The position numbers and the translations under genes were made by a program. A stretch of DNA of 6,744 bases from Gemmatimonadales bacterium (GTDB lineage Bacteria > Gemmatimonadota > Gemmatimonadetes > Gemmatimonadales > GWC2-71-9): assembly GCA_004525055.1 (NCBI GenBank), contig SPDF01000083.1:1-6744 (forward strand), read 5' to 3'. Positions within the stretch are counted from its first letter, which is position 1; every line of letters begins with the position of its first letter. The notes under the pieces are model-generated. The model was not told where the DNA came from. It searched no databases and was given only the letters and a program-made list of their open reading frames with translations. Shown piece by piece: positions 1 through 5,496 of this stretch.

Positions 1-37
1 CCCCCCCGCTCTCCATATCATGGAGAGGGGGAGGGGG
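1..37. repeat. C/G-rich palindromic element upstream of rplU
   Basis: An 8-bp perfect stem (9-16 with 20-27, loop ATC) is extended outward by the C-run at 1-7 pairing with the G-runs at 29-37, with single mismatches at 8/28 and 4/32. On the opposite strand the start reads like the 'cctcaccccctccccctctcc' type of dispersed intergenic palindrome that I recall from several GC-rich phyla. There is no T-tract on the plus strand, so it is not a convincing terminator for rightward transcription. It is cut by the window edge, so its full length is unknown. The palindrome is visible directly; membership of a repeat family is inference. Confidence 0.5.
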
Positions 38-136
38 TGAGGTAAGATCGGGTGGCGGCCCTGCTTGACTGGGCGTGCTAACCCCATTAGTCTTTTGGGC
101 TTGCTGTAGAATCACCATTTGGCAACGGGTCTAGAT

Positions 137-451
137 ATGTACGCGATTTTCAAGGCGTTGGGCAAGCAGTTCCGTGCGGAGAAGGGCAAGGTGGTGCGCC
201 TGCCTCTCATGGAAGCAGAGCCCGGCTCCAAGGTCACCTTCGATGAGGTGCTCCTCTCCTCCGACGGCACCACGGTCAAGGCCGGCACCCCGTTGGTCAA
301 GGGCGCCAAGGTCACCGCCGAGGTTGTTGGCGACGGCAAGGAAAAGAAGATCTACGTCTTCAAGTTCAAGCGGCGGAAGGGATATCGCCGGAAGACGGGG
401 CATCGGCAGAAGTTCACCGAGGTTCTCATCACTGACGTCAAGGTAGGGTGA
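137..451 (+). CDS. rplU: 50S ribosomal protein L21
   Basis: L21 is a structural protein of the large ribosomal subunit that binds 23S rRNA. The 104-residue product has the usual family length and layout: it begins MYAIFKALGKQFR, matching the family's MYAI..GGKQ-R opening. It then has the beta-rich core (VTFDEVLL, the GTPLVKGAKV turn) and the basic KFKRRKGYRRKTGHRQ segment near residues 75-90 that contacts rRNA, ending in the expected short strand. I chose ATG at 137 because it places the conserved MYAIF at the N-terminus. An in-frame TTG at 119 would add six residues absent from the family. The Shine-Dalgarno is weak. The gene is 7 nt upstream of rpmA, the near-universal partner. One small difference from the consensus is ALGKQ where TGGKQ is usual. 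Identification is very secure. Confidence 0.97.
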   Translation: MYAIFKALGKQFRAEKGKVVRLPLMEAEPGSKVTFDEVLLSSDGTTVKAGTPLVKGAKVTAEVVGDGKEKKIYVFKFKRRKGYRRKTGHRQKFTEVLITDVKVG

Positions 452-458
452 GGCTCTC

Positions 459-725
459 ATGGCTCATAAAAAGGGCGTAGGCTCCAGCCGCAACGGCCGT
501 AACAGCAATCCCCAGTACCTCGGTATCAAGAAGTTCGGGGGGGAGAACGTGATCGCCGGCAACATCCTGGTTCGCCAGCGGGGCACCGTCATCCATGCCG
601 GCAAGAATGTCGGGCAGGGGACGGATGACACCCTGTTCGCCAAGGTGGACGGCGTGGTCAAGTTTGAGTACCGCGACAAGGGGCGGAAGAAGATCTCGGT
701 CTATCCGAAGGAAGCCACCGCGTAG
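459..725 (+). CDS. rpmA: 50S ribosomal protein L27
   Basis: L27 sits near the peptidyl-transferase centre, its N-terminal tail reaching toward the P-site tRNA. The 88-residue product starts MAHKKGVGSSRNGRNSNPQYLG, the diagnostic L27 signature. The core follows (GNILVRQRGT, HAGKNVGQGTDDTLFA, VDGVVKFEYRDKGRKKISVYP). Alanine-His-Lys-Lys follow the initiator Met directly, so there is no cleaved N-terminal extension of the kind found in Firmicutes. The start ATG lies 7 nt after the rplU stop; the sequence ggtgagg across that stop supplies the Shine-Dalgarno. rplU and rpmA form a two-gene unit closed by the terminator at 748-783. The GTPase gene obg, often next, is not present here. Identification is very secure. 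Confidence 0.98.
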   Translation: MAHKKGVGSSRNGRNSNPQYLGIKKFGGENVIAGNILVRQRGTVIHAGKNVGQGTDDTLFAKVDGVVKFEYRDKGRKKISVYPKEATA

Positions 726-747
726 CTCAGGCGGGTCCGATCAAAAT

Positions 748-783
748 GGGGGATGCGGCTGACGCCGCATCCCCCTTATTATT
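748..783 (+). terminator. Rho-independent terminator of rplU-rpmA
   Basis: A perfect 12-bp G/C-rich stem (GGGGGATGCGGC at 748-759 with GCCGCATCCCCC at 764-775) closes on a TGAC tetraloop and is followed by TTATTATT. It begins 22 nt after the rpmA stop. A short A-run (743-746) on the left flank may give some activity in the other direction. This is a textbook intrinsic terminator, although its T-tract is interrupted by A residues. Confidence 0.92.
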
Positions 784-786
784 GCC

Positions 787-810
787 TCGAACCCTCCTGG
801 AAGGGTTCGA
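787..810. repeat. Second hairpin in the rpmA downstream gap
   Basis: A perfect 9-bp inverted repeat (TCGAACCCT at 787-795 with AGGGTTCGA at 802-810) with a 6-nt loop lies 11 nt beyond the terminator stem. It is not followed by a T-tract. It lies 61 nt upstream of the start codon of the next gene, so it would be in the 5' leader if that gene's promoter lies further upstream, or it could be an operator-like dyad. The dyad is directly visible; any role is inference. Confidence 0.55.
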
Positions 811-860
811 AATGAAACATTCGAGCCCCTCGGGTCGTCAGGTGCACAGATTCCGACCAC

Positions 861-864
861 GGAG
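861..864 (+). promoter_or_regulatory. Shine-Dalgarno that decides the start at 872
   Basis: GGAG with a 7-nt spacer precedes ATG 872. The reading frame stays open back to an ATG at 746, but that codon overlaps the rpmA terminator stem and has no ribosome binding site. This site therefore supports the shorter protein. Confidence 0.7.
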
Positions 865-871
865 AACCACT

Positions 872-1258
872 ATGTCGTCCATCTTTTCCAAACTGAATAC
901 CGAGCTCGAGAGCTTCGGCCGGCGCGCCAGCGCCGCTCTGGATGAAGGCCGTCTCCAGATCGAGCTGCTTCGCGTCAAGCGCCGCCGCGACAACGCCGCC
1001 CGTGACCTCGGCATGATCGCCTTCCACCGGGAGAAGGGCGTCGCGCAGGACCAGCGGCGGGTCGATGCGCTGGTCCTCAAGATCGGGGACCTCGAGGCCC
1101 AGATCGCCTCGATCGAGGCCCAGATTGCCACCCAGAAGGCGGTCGTCGTCTCCGTCACCGATACGCCGGAAGACGAGACGGAGGCCGAGGCCGAACTCGA
1201 CGCCGAGGAGCCGATTATCGACGAGGCGGCGGCCGCCCCCCAAGGGGATGGCAGTTAA
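872..1258 (+). CDS. Small coiled-coil protein with acidic C-terminal tail, function unknown
   Basis: I do not recognise a named family. The 128-residue product has three parts. Residues 1-30 are amphipathic (MSSIFSKLNTELESFGRRAS). Residues 30-92 are a charged, basic-then-mixed helix (ELLRVKRRRDNAARDLG) running into a coiled coil containing a heptad-spaced tandem repeat, LEAQIAS-IEAQIAT, at about 74-88. Residues 97-122 form a highly acidic, probably disordered tail (PEDETEAEAELDAEEPIIDE). There is no signal peptide, membrane segment or cysteine, so a soluble cytoplasmic protein is likely. The start is ATG 872 with GGAG seven bases upstream. It is separated from rpmA by a terminator, so it is probably transcribed alone. 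A scaffold, chaperone-like or envelope-associated coiled-coil role is possible, but nothing here decides it. That it is a real gene is likely from its length, ribosome binding site and protein-like composition. Confidence 0.75.
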   Translation: MSSIFSKLNTELESFGRRASAALDEGRLQIELLRVKRRRDNAARDLGMIAFHREKGVAQDQRRVDALVLKIGDLEAQIASIEAQIATQKAVVVSVTDTPEDETEAEAELDAEEPIIDEAAAAPQGDGS

Positions 1259-1286
1259 GAGCCAAGCACAGACTGGAGAGCCGATT

Positions 1287-1373
1287 CTGTCGTTGCGAGG
1301 CCACGGAGTGGCCGAAGCAATCTCGGACCAGATTGCTGCGTCGGCCCCTCCCGGGGCCTCCTCGCAATGACAG
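1287..1373. repeat. 87-bp four-armed palindromic repeat element
   Basis: The element is an imperfect inverted repeat with internal hairpins. The outer 14-nt arms (1287-1300, CTGTCGTTGCGAGG, with 1360-1373) pair with a single G-T wobble. Each half contains its own hairpin: GGCCAC-gga-GTGGCC at 1299-1313 and GGCCCC-tccc-GGGGCC at 1343-1358. The middle is closed by GCAATCT (1317-1323) pairing with AGATTGC (1330-1336). The strand can therefore fold as a cruciform with four stems. The word 'TCATTGCGAGG...GCAATCT' resembles a dispersed intergenic repeat that I recall from many bacterial genomes, which is recognition from memory. It lies between two convergent genes, ending 23 nt beyond the 3' end of the minus-strand gene, where it could also help end transcription, although no T-tract follows on either side. 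Confidence 0.8.
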
Positions 1374-1396
1374 CACCTGAGTTCTGCGGTGCGTCC

Positions 1397-2143
1397 TTAG
1401 AGTCCTCCACCTGAAACCAGCTCATACTTCAGCGGCGCGCCGGACACCTCGATCTTCAGGACGGTGTGTGGCGCGCGCTTCAGGATCAGGAACTCGACGA
1501 CCGTCGCGCCCCCAGATAGCCGGACCCGGTAGGCGTCGAACGCACCGGCTGGCACCATCGCCGTTTCTTCGGCAATGACGTACAACACCATCTCCGTCAC
1601 CGAATTCGTCCCCGCACTGTACATCCAGAAGTTCCAGCCGGCCCCCTTTGCCCAGGGCAGGGCGGGGAGCAGCGCCTGCAGCGCGTTGTCGTCAACGATG
1701 CCCGGCGGCACGGTGGTATCCACCGTGAAGTGGCTCGGGCCCGTGGACGTCACCGCCTGGACGTCGCCGGTGACCCGCCCATTCGAGTAGCTGACGTTGA
1801 TCCCGCCTTCAATATCGCGCACCATGCCCGTCTGCTTCACCCGCTGCACTTCCCCGGACTTGGTCAGGTCGATGGTCGTCACCTGCGACATCACGGTGCC
1901 GATGTTCGTGCTCTCGCTCACCACAAACCCGTTTTCCAGCTTTTGCAGCCCCCAGACGCTCGTGCCCATGGGCTGGTTGTTGACCAGCACCGTCATGCTG
2001 TCACGGTGCGGAATCAGCTTCTTCACCTCGATCGGGAGGGGCCGTGCCAGTGACGGCTCGCTCGGTGGCGCCGGGTCCTGGGCAAAGACAGGGCCGGCGA
2101 GGACGAGGGTGAGTGCTCCGAAAGCGGCGAAAGTATGACGCAT
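1397..2143 (-). CDS. Secreted DUF3108-like protein
   Basis: The 248-residue product begins with a clear Sec signal peptide: MRHTFAAF, a hydrophobic stretch to about residue 17, then PVFA|QD, with predicted cleavage after Ala21. The mature protein is beta-rich and contains no cysteine suited to a lipid anchor, so it should be periplasmic or exported. The C-terminal third (about residues 170-245: WNFWMYSAGTNSVTEMVLYV, VPAGAFDAYRVRLSGG, a final run of strands ending LKYELVSGGG) resembles the DUF3108 family, in which a VPAGxF-xxYRV element is typical. Function is unknown. ATG 2143 is chosen because it puts the signal peptide at the N-terminus and has AGGAG (2153-2157) nine bases upstream; a longer frame exists but overlaps the amidohydrolase. 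The gene starts only 22 nt after that gene's stop, so the two are probably co-transcribed. DUF3108 assignment is by eye. Confidence 0.72.
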   Translation of the reverse strand: MRHTFAAFGALTLVLAGPVFAQDPAPPSEPSLARPLPIEVKKLIPHRDSMTVLVNNQPMGTSVWGLQKLENGFVVSESTNIGTVMSQVTTIDLTKSGEVQRVKQTGMVRDIEGGINVSYSNGRVTGDVQAVTSTGPSHFTVDTTVPPGIVDDNALQALLPALPWAKGAGWNFWMYSAGTNSVTEMVLYVIAEETAMVPAGAFDAYRVRLSGGATVVEFLILKRAPHTVLKIEVSGAPLKYELVSGGGL

Positions 2144-2165
2144 CACGACAGGCTCCTGGTGGCGT

Positions 2166-3029
2166 TCAGCGAGTGAGGGTAGGGAACAGCCGGAGGCTCG
2201 TCTCGGACAGGATGGCGCGTTGTACCTCGGGCGACAGGGGCAGGGCGCGGAACGCGTCGAGATTCTTGCGCAGGTCATGCACTCCGGGGCTCGGCCAGTC
2301 AGTGCCCCAGATCGTCTTATGAGAAATATCGGTCAGGCGCGGAAAGTATTCGAGCAGGCGCGCCGGTGGAATGCCCGACAACTCGAGGTAGACGTTCGGG
2401 TGACGGCGGAGTACGAAGAACGCCTCCTCCATCCACAGCGGACGCCCGCCGTGCGCCAGCACGATGGTCAGCTTCGGGTAGTCGATGGCGACATCATCGA
2501 TCTCCATCGGGTTGCCCCACTTGGACCGTGCCCCCGGGAAGATGCTGGTGCCGGTATGAATCAGGACGGGCAGGCCCCGCTCCTCGCAGCGACGATAGAT
2601 ACGGCCCAGCGCCTCCAGCCCCTCCGTGTAGGCGTTTGCGGGGTACATCTGGTGAGGTGGGTGGATCTTCAGGCACCGGATCCCCATTTCCACCAGGCGG
2701 TCTACGTCCCCCTCGGGGTCGGTCGTGAACCGCGCATGCACTCCTCCGTAGGGCAGGATGCGCTCGGGAGATGCCTCGGCGTATCGGGCAGAAAACTCGT
2801 TGGTGGAGTCGTCAAAGCCCATGAGGTCGGGACTGGGATAGTTGATCAGCGCCACCCGCCAGACGCCCGAAGCGTCCATCACCTCGAGCAGCGCCTGGGG
2901 ATCGTCCATGAGCGCAATGAGCCGCTCCCAGTGCGCTTCCTTACCCATCCGCATGACATCCGCCACCGCCGGCTTGAGTTGCCGCCACGGCTGGATATGG
3001 ATGTGCATGTCGCTGATCGGGTAGCTCAC
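2166..3029 (-). CDS. Amidohydrolase-2 family metal-dependent hydrolase/decarboxylase
   Basis: The 287-residue product is a TIM-barrel metal enzyme of the amidohydrolase-related (ACMSD-like) family. Visible motifs, in barrel order, are D-M-H-I-H with metal ligands His9 and His11 at the N-terminus; KIHPP (Lys121, His123); LIHTG (His158); LAHGG (His193); and GTDWPSP (Asp244, the catalytic aspartate position). All the expected metal-site residues are present, so it should be active. Family members hydrolyse or decarboxylate carboxylated ring-cleavage products (ACMSD, LigI-type lactonases, 4-oxalomesaconate hydratase), but many have unknown substrates. No signal peptide is seen, so it is cytoplasmic. 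The start is a GTG at 3027-3029, with GGAG (3035-3038) five bases upstream, placing DMHIH at the usual distance from the N-terminus. It lies 150 nt downstream of the enoyl-CoA hydratase gene, so membership of that operon is plausible but unproven. The substrate cannot be read from the sequence. Confidence 0.85.
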   Translation of the reverse strand: MSYPISDMHIHIQPWRQLKPAVADVMRMGKEAHWERLIALMDDPQALLEVMDASGVWRVALINYPSPDLMGFDDSTNEFSARYAEASPERILPYGGVHARFTTDPEGDVDRLVEMGIRCLKIHPPHQMYPANAYTEGLEALGRIYRRCEERGLPVLIHTGTSIFPGARSKWGNPMEIDDVAIDYPKLTIVLAHGGRPLWMEEAFFVLRRHPNVYLELSGIPPARLLEYFPRLTDISHKTIWGTDWPSPGVHDLRKNLDAFRALPLSPEVQRAILSETSLRLFPTLTR

Positions 3030-3088
3030 GATGACTCCAATGGAGGTAGGAGACGATGGACTGGGGGGCTGGGAGCGGGGAAAGGCGC

Positions 3089-3169
3089 AAGGAGAAAAGA
3101 GGTGGTTCGGAGCCGCTCCGTTGTCCTTGCTCGTTCCGCCCCTCTACGTCCCAAGTCCTCTTTCTCCTT
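3089..3169. repeat. Long inverted repeat with internal hairpin in the ech-amidohydrolase gap
   Basis: The arms AAGGAGAAAAGAGG (3089-3102) and CCTCTTTCTCCTT (3157-3169) are complementary except for one bulged base. They enclose a second dyad, CGGAGC-c-GCTCCG (3108-3120). Read on the minus strand, the inner hairpin is followed by ACCTCTTTTCTCC, a weak terminator-like T-run. The surrounding 150-bp gap (3030-3179) otherwise holds no credible ORF, and I see no convincing promoter. It may be an attenuator, an mRNA processing or stabilising stem, or a dispersed repeat. The dyads are visible; the role is inference. Confidence 0.5.
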
Positions 3170-3179
3170 CCTCAGATTC

Positions 3180-3962
3180 CTATCGCCCCTTGAACTCCGC
3201 CGGCCGCTTCCCCATGAATGCCGCCACGCCTTCGGCTTTATCCTCACTGGAGAAGGCCAGCCCAAAGAGCGTCGTTTCCTGCCGCAGCCCTTCATCGAGC
3301 GGCACACGCAGCGAGGCGCGCACCGCCTCCTTGATCAGCTGCAACGCGACCGGGCTCTTCTGGGAAATGCTCTCGGCCAGCGCCATGGCGCGAGCGCGGA
3401 GCTCGGCAGCCGGTACCACCTCGTCCACCAGGCCGATGCGGAGTGCCTCCGCAGCGGTGATCAATTCGCCCGTGAAGAGCAGCTTGTACGCCGCGCCCGC
3501 GCCGACCAGGCGCGGAAGTCGCTGCGTGCCGCCGCCGCCCGGGATGATGCCCAGGTTCACTTCGGGCTGCCCCAGCTTGGCGGTATCGGCCGCAAGGCGG
3601 ATATCGCAGGCCATCGCGAGCTCACAGCCGCCGCCGAGGGTGAAACCGTTGAGCGCGGCGATGACGGGTTTCGGAAAACTGTCCACCGCATCGAAGATGG
3701 TCCTGCCCGACATGACCCGGAACTGATCGATCGGGCTCCGGCCCTCAAACTCAGAAATGTCCGCGCCAGCCACGAACGCTTTGTCGCCGGCGCCGGTGAG
3801 GACCACCACCCGGACATCCGCATCCGCGTGGAGCTCGTCGAGCAGGTCCAGGAGACGGGCCCGGGTGGCGCTGTCGAGGGCGTTCCGCTTCTCGGGGCGA
3901 TTGATGATGAGGAGGGCGACCCGCCCGTGGATTTCCTTGAGGACGTACTGGGATTCGCTCAT
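3180..3962 (-). CDS. Enoyl-CoA hydratase (crotonase family, PaaF-like)
   Basis: The 260-residue product adds water across the double bond of trans-2-enoyl-CoA esters to give 3-hydroxyacyl-CoA. It is a full-length crotonase. NRPEKRNAL is near residue 21, and VAGADISEF (about 64-72) supplies the first oxyanion-hole element. LGGGCELAMACDI (109-121) contains the second, with Glu114. GQPEVNLGIIPGGGGTQRLPR (131-151) holds Glu134. Both catalytic glutamates of true hydratases are present, so hydratase rather than only isomerase activity is expected. The C-terminus SSEDKAEGVAAFMGKRPAEFKGR is typical. Its ATG overlaps the stop of the upstream dehydrogenase gene as ATGA, and no clear Shine-Dalgarno precedes it, so translation probably depends on coupling. 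In this operon the likely step is hydration of 2,3-dehydroadipyl-CoA or a similar ring-cleavage enoyl-CoA, but a general beta-oxidation role cannot be excluded. Confidence 0.92.
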   Translation of the reverse strand: MSESQYVLKEIHGRVALLIINRPEKRNALDSATRARLLDLLDELHADADVRVVVLTGAGDKAFVAGADISEFEGRSPIDQFRVMSGRTIFDAVDSFPKPVIAALNGFTLGGGCELAMACDIRLAADTAKLGQPEVNLGIIPGGGGTQRLPRLVGAGAAYKLLFTGELITAAEALRIGLVDEVVPAAELRARAMALAESISQKSPVALQLIKEAVRASLRVPLDEGLRQETTLFGLAFSSEDKAEGVAAFMGKRPAEFKGR

Positions 3963-4825
3963 GATGTGGACCAGTCGTAGAAGCCGTGGCCGCTCTTCTT
4001 GCCGAGTTTGCCCTCGGCGACGAGGCGGCGAAGGATAGCCGGGGGCGCGAACCGTTCGGCGCCCAGAGCCTGGTGAAGGTAGTCGGCAATCCGGAGTCGT
4101 ACGTCGAGGCCGACCAGGTCGGTCAGCTTGAGCGGGCCCATCGGGTGATTGTAGCCGAGTTCCATGGCGCGGTCGATGTCCGCGGCGCTGGCGACTCCCT
4201 CCTCGAGCATCCGCATTGCCTCGAGGCCGAGGGCAATGCCCAGCCGGCTCGATGCGAAACCGGGGGAGTTCCGCACCACGATTGGCTCCTTGCCCATGGC
4301 ACGGACCACCGACAGCGCATCGGCCGTGGAGGCCTCGTCCGTATCGTCGTGCACCACGATTTCGACCAGCTTCATCAGGTGCACGGGATTGAAGAAGTGC
4401 ATCCCGATGAGGCGTTCGGGGCGGGGAAGGTCCGCCGCGATGTCGGCGATGGAGATCGACGAGGTGTTCGTAGCGAGGAGCGCTGAAGGCTCAGCCCAGT
4501 CGCTGGCCTGGCTCATGACGTCACGCTTGACGTCGAGGTCCTCCAACACCGCCTCGATCACCAGGTCCGCCCCCTCGCACGTGGTACGCAGGTCGGTCGC
4601 CGTCCCCAGTCGCCCGAGGATGGCGTCACGTCCCGCTGCATCGAGCTTGCCGCGCTGGACCGCACCATCGAGCGTCTTCGCGATTCGCGCGAGCGCGCCC
4701 TGCAGCGCCTCGGGGTGGGCGTCGGTCAGGGTGGTGGGCCAGCCCGCCGTGGCGGCCGCCTGGGCGATGCCGGCTCCCATGGTGCCCGCGCCGATGACGG
4801 CGACCCGCGTCGGAAACCCGCTCAT
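3959..4825 (-). CDS. 3-hydroxyacyl-CoA dehydrogenase (Hbd/PaaH-like)
   Basis: The 288-residue product oxidises 3-hydroxyacyl-CoA to 3-oxoacyl-CoA with NAD+. The N-terminal Rossmann domain begins VAVIGAGTMGAGIAQ, with the G12-x-G14-x-x-G17 dinucleotide motif. Asp35 ends beta-2, favouring NAD over NADP. The catalytic pair His143 (GMHFFNPV) and Glu155 (KLVEIV), and Ser122 (NTSS), are in place at the spacing seen in the human enzyme. The C-terminal helical domain has the usual GYNHPMGPLKLTDLVGLD and KLGKKSGHGFYDW. At the position of the conserved Asn (human Asn208) the sequence reads ASSRLG, so Ser193 replaces it. ATG 4825 is chosen because it overlaps the preceding stop as ATGA and fits the family start; the longer frame has no support. 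It probably converts 3-hydroxyadipyl-CoA to 3-oxoadipyl-CoA here, with 3-hydroxybutyryl-CoA as the alternative substrate. Confidence 0.93.
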   Translation of the reverse strand: MSGFPTRVAVIGAGTMGAGIAQAAATAGWPTTLTDAHPEALQGALARIAKTLDGAVQRGKLDAAGRDAILGRLGTATDLRTTCEGADLVIEAVLEDLDVKRDVMSQASDWAEPSALLATNTSSISIADIAADLPRPERLIGMHFFNPVHLMKLVEIVVHDDTDEASTADALSVVRAMGKEPIVVRNSPGFASSRLGIALGLEAMRMLEEGVASAADIDRAMELGYNHPMGPLKLTDLVGLDVRLRIADYLHQALGAERFAPPAILRRLVAEGKLGKKSGHGFYDWSTS

Positions 4826-5496
4826 GCCGCCACCGCCAGTCGGTCGGGATAGTTGCCGCAGAGTCCATCGACCCCCATCACGCCCAGCCGTGCCGCGGCG
4901 ATCCGGTCGTTGACGGTCCAGGCGATGAGCCGGGCGCCGGCGGCGTGGACGGTATCCACCAGGTCCTGATCGATCATCGTCCATTCCTGCCAGAGGGTGG
5001 TGGCGCGTGCGAGGCGGAGCATGCCGGCCGGATCCACGACCCGTGCCACCAGGAGCGCTCCCAGTGGAAGGGCTGGGCGTTGCCGGGCCAGGCGAGCCGT
5101 GATGCGGTGGTCGAAACTGTGGACGGCGTACCGGGAGGGAAATGGGCCGGCATCGAGCGTGGCGAGGAGCGCAGCATCGTACTCCGGGGGCAACGCCTTC
5201 ACCTCGACCCAGACATCCCGGTCACCAATCACTTCCAGCGCCGCCGCGAGCGACGGAACAGACTCTCCGTTGGAGAGGAGCGACGCGGTGGCCTCGGCCA
5301 TCGTCAGGGTATCGAGCGGACGGCCTCCTGTGAGGACGGGATCGTGATGCACCACGATCCCGCCATCCGCGGTGGCGTGAACGTCCAGCTCGACGCCGTC
5401 CACTCCCCGGGCGACCGCCTCACGAAAAGCGGTCGGAGAATTCTCGAACGCGTAGCCGGAGGCGCCCCGATGGGCGATTACCAGCGGCCGTGTCAG
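4822..5496 (-). CDS. Glycerophosphodiester phosphodiesterase family protein, CTG start
   Basis: The family hydrolyses glycerophosphodiesters to glycerol-3-phosphate and an alcohol in a TIM barrel with a divalent metal. Counting from the CTG at 5494-5496, the product has 224 residues. It opens L-TRPLVIAHRGASGYAFENS, with catalytic His9-Arg10 (HRG motif). Metal ligands Glu36 and Asp38 follow (GVELDVH), then the second catalytic His51 (VVHHDP), VEVK (Glu98, Lys100), SFDH and WTVND. The spacing His9-Glu36-Asp38-His51 matches the known family spacing. The usual PENT is FENS here. No ATG, GTG or TTG lies between the upstream gene's stop and the HRG motif. The first conventional start, GTG at 5401-5403, would give 193 residues lacking His9. 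CTG overlaps the upstream TGA as CTGA and has GGAGGAG five bases before it. No signal peptide is seen, so it should be cytoplasmic. Why it sits in an aromatic-CoA operon is unclear. Confidence 0.85.
   Translation of the reverse strand: MTRPLVIAHRGASGYAFENSPTAFREAVARGVDGVELDVHATADGGIVVHHDPVLTGGRPLDTLTMAEATASLLSNGESVPSLAAALEVIGDRDVWVEVKALPPEYDAALLATLDAGPFPSRYAVHSFDHRITARLARQRPALPLGALLVARVVDPAGMLRLARATTLWQEWTMIDQDLVDTVHAAGARLIAWTVNDRIAAARLGVMGVDGLCGNYPDRLAVAA

Noticed and set aside
25..53. G-quadruplex potential in the G-runs left of rplU
   Set aside because: There are only two long G-runs close together. The next G3 run is 12 or more bases away, so the usual four-run rule is not met.
65..112. 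Possible sigma-70 promoter for rplU (TTGACT at 65-70; TAGAAT at 107-112)
   Set aside because: The two boxes are 36 nt apart. The best -10 at a 17-nt spacer from TTGACT is TAGTCT (88-93), only a three-of-six match, and TAGAAT has no -35 at the right distance. A promoter is likely in this leader but I cannot place it.
119..136. Upstream TTG start for L21
   Set aside because: It would add six residues (MATGLD) before the conserved MYAIF start and has no ribosome binding site.
787..820. T-arm-like sequence AGGGTTCGAAA suggesting a tRNA remnant
   Set aside because: It is explained by the perfect 9-bp hairpin. No acceptor, D or anticodon arms can be found around it.
746..871. Longer N-terminus for the coiled-coil protein from ATG 746
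   Set aside because: That ATG overlaps the rpmA terminator stem, and the extra 42 residues are translated hairpin and leader. ATG 872 has a proper Shine-Dalgarno.
2220..3980. Open frame of 586 codons on the plus strand
   Set aside because: It lies antisense to the amidohydrolase and hydratase genes, whose family motifs are unambiguous. Its translation is rich in Arg, His and Gln without any recognisable motif, as expected for the shadow frame of GC-rich coding DNA.
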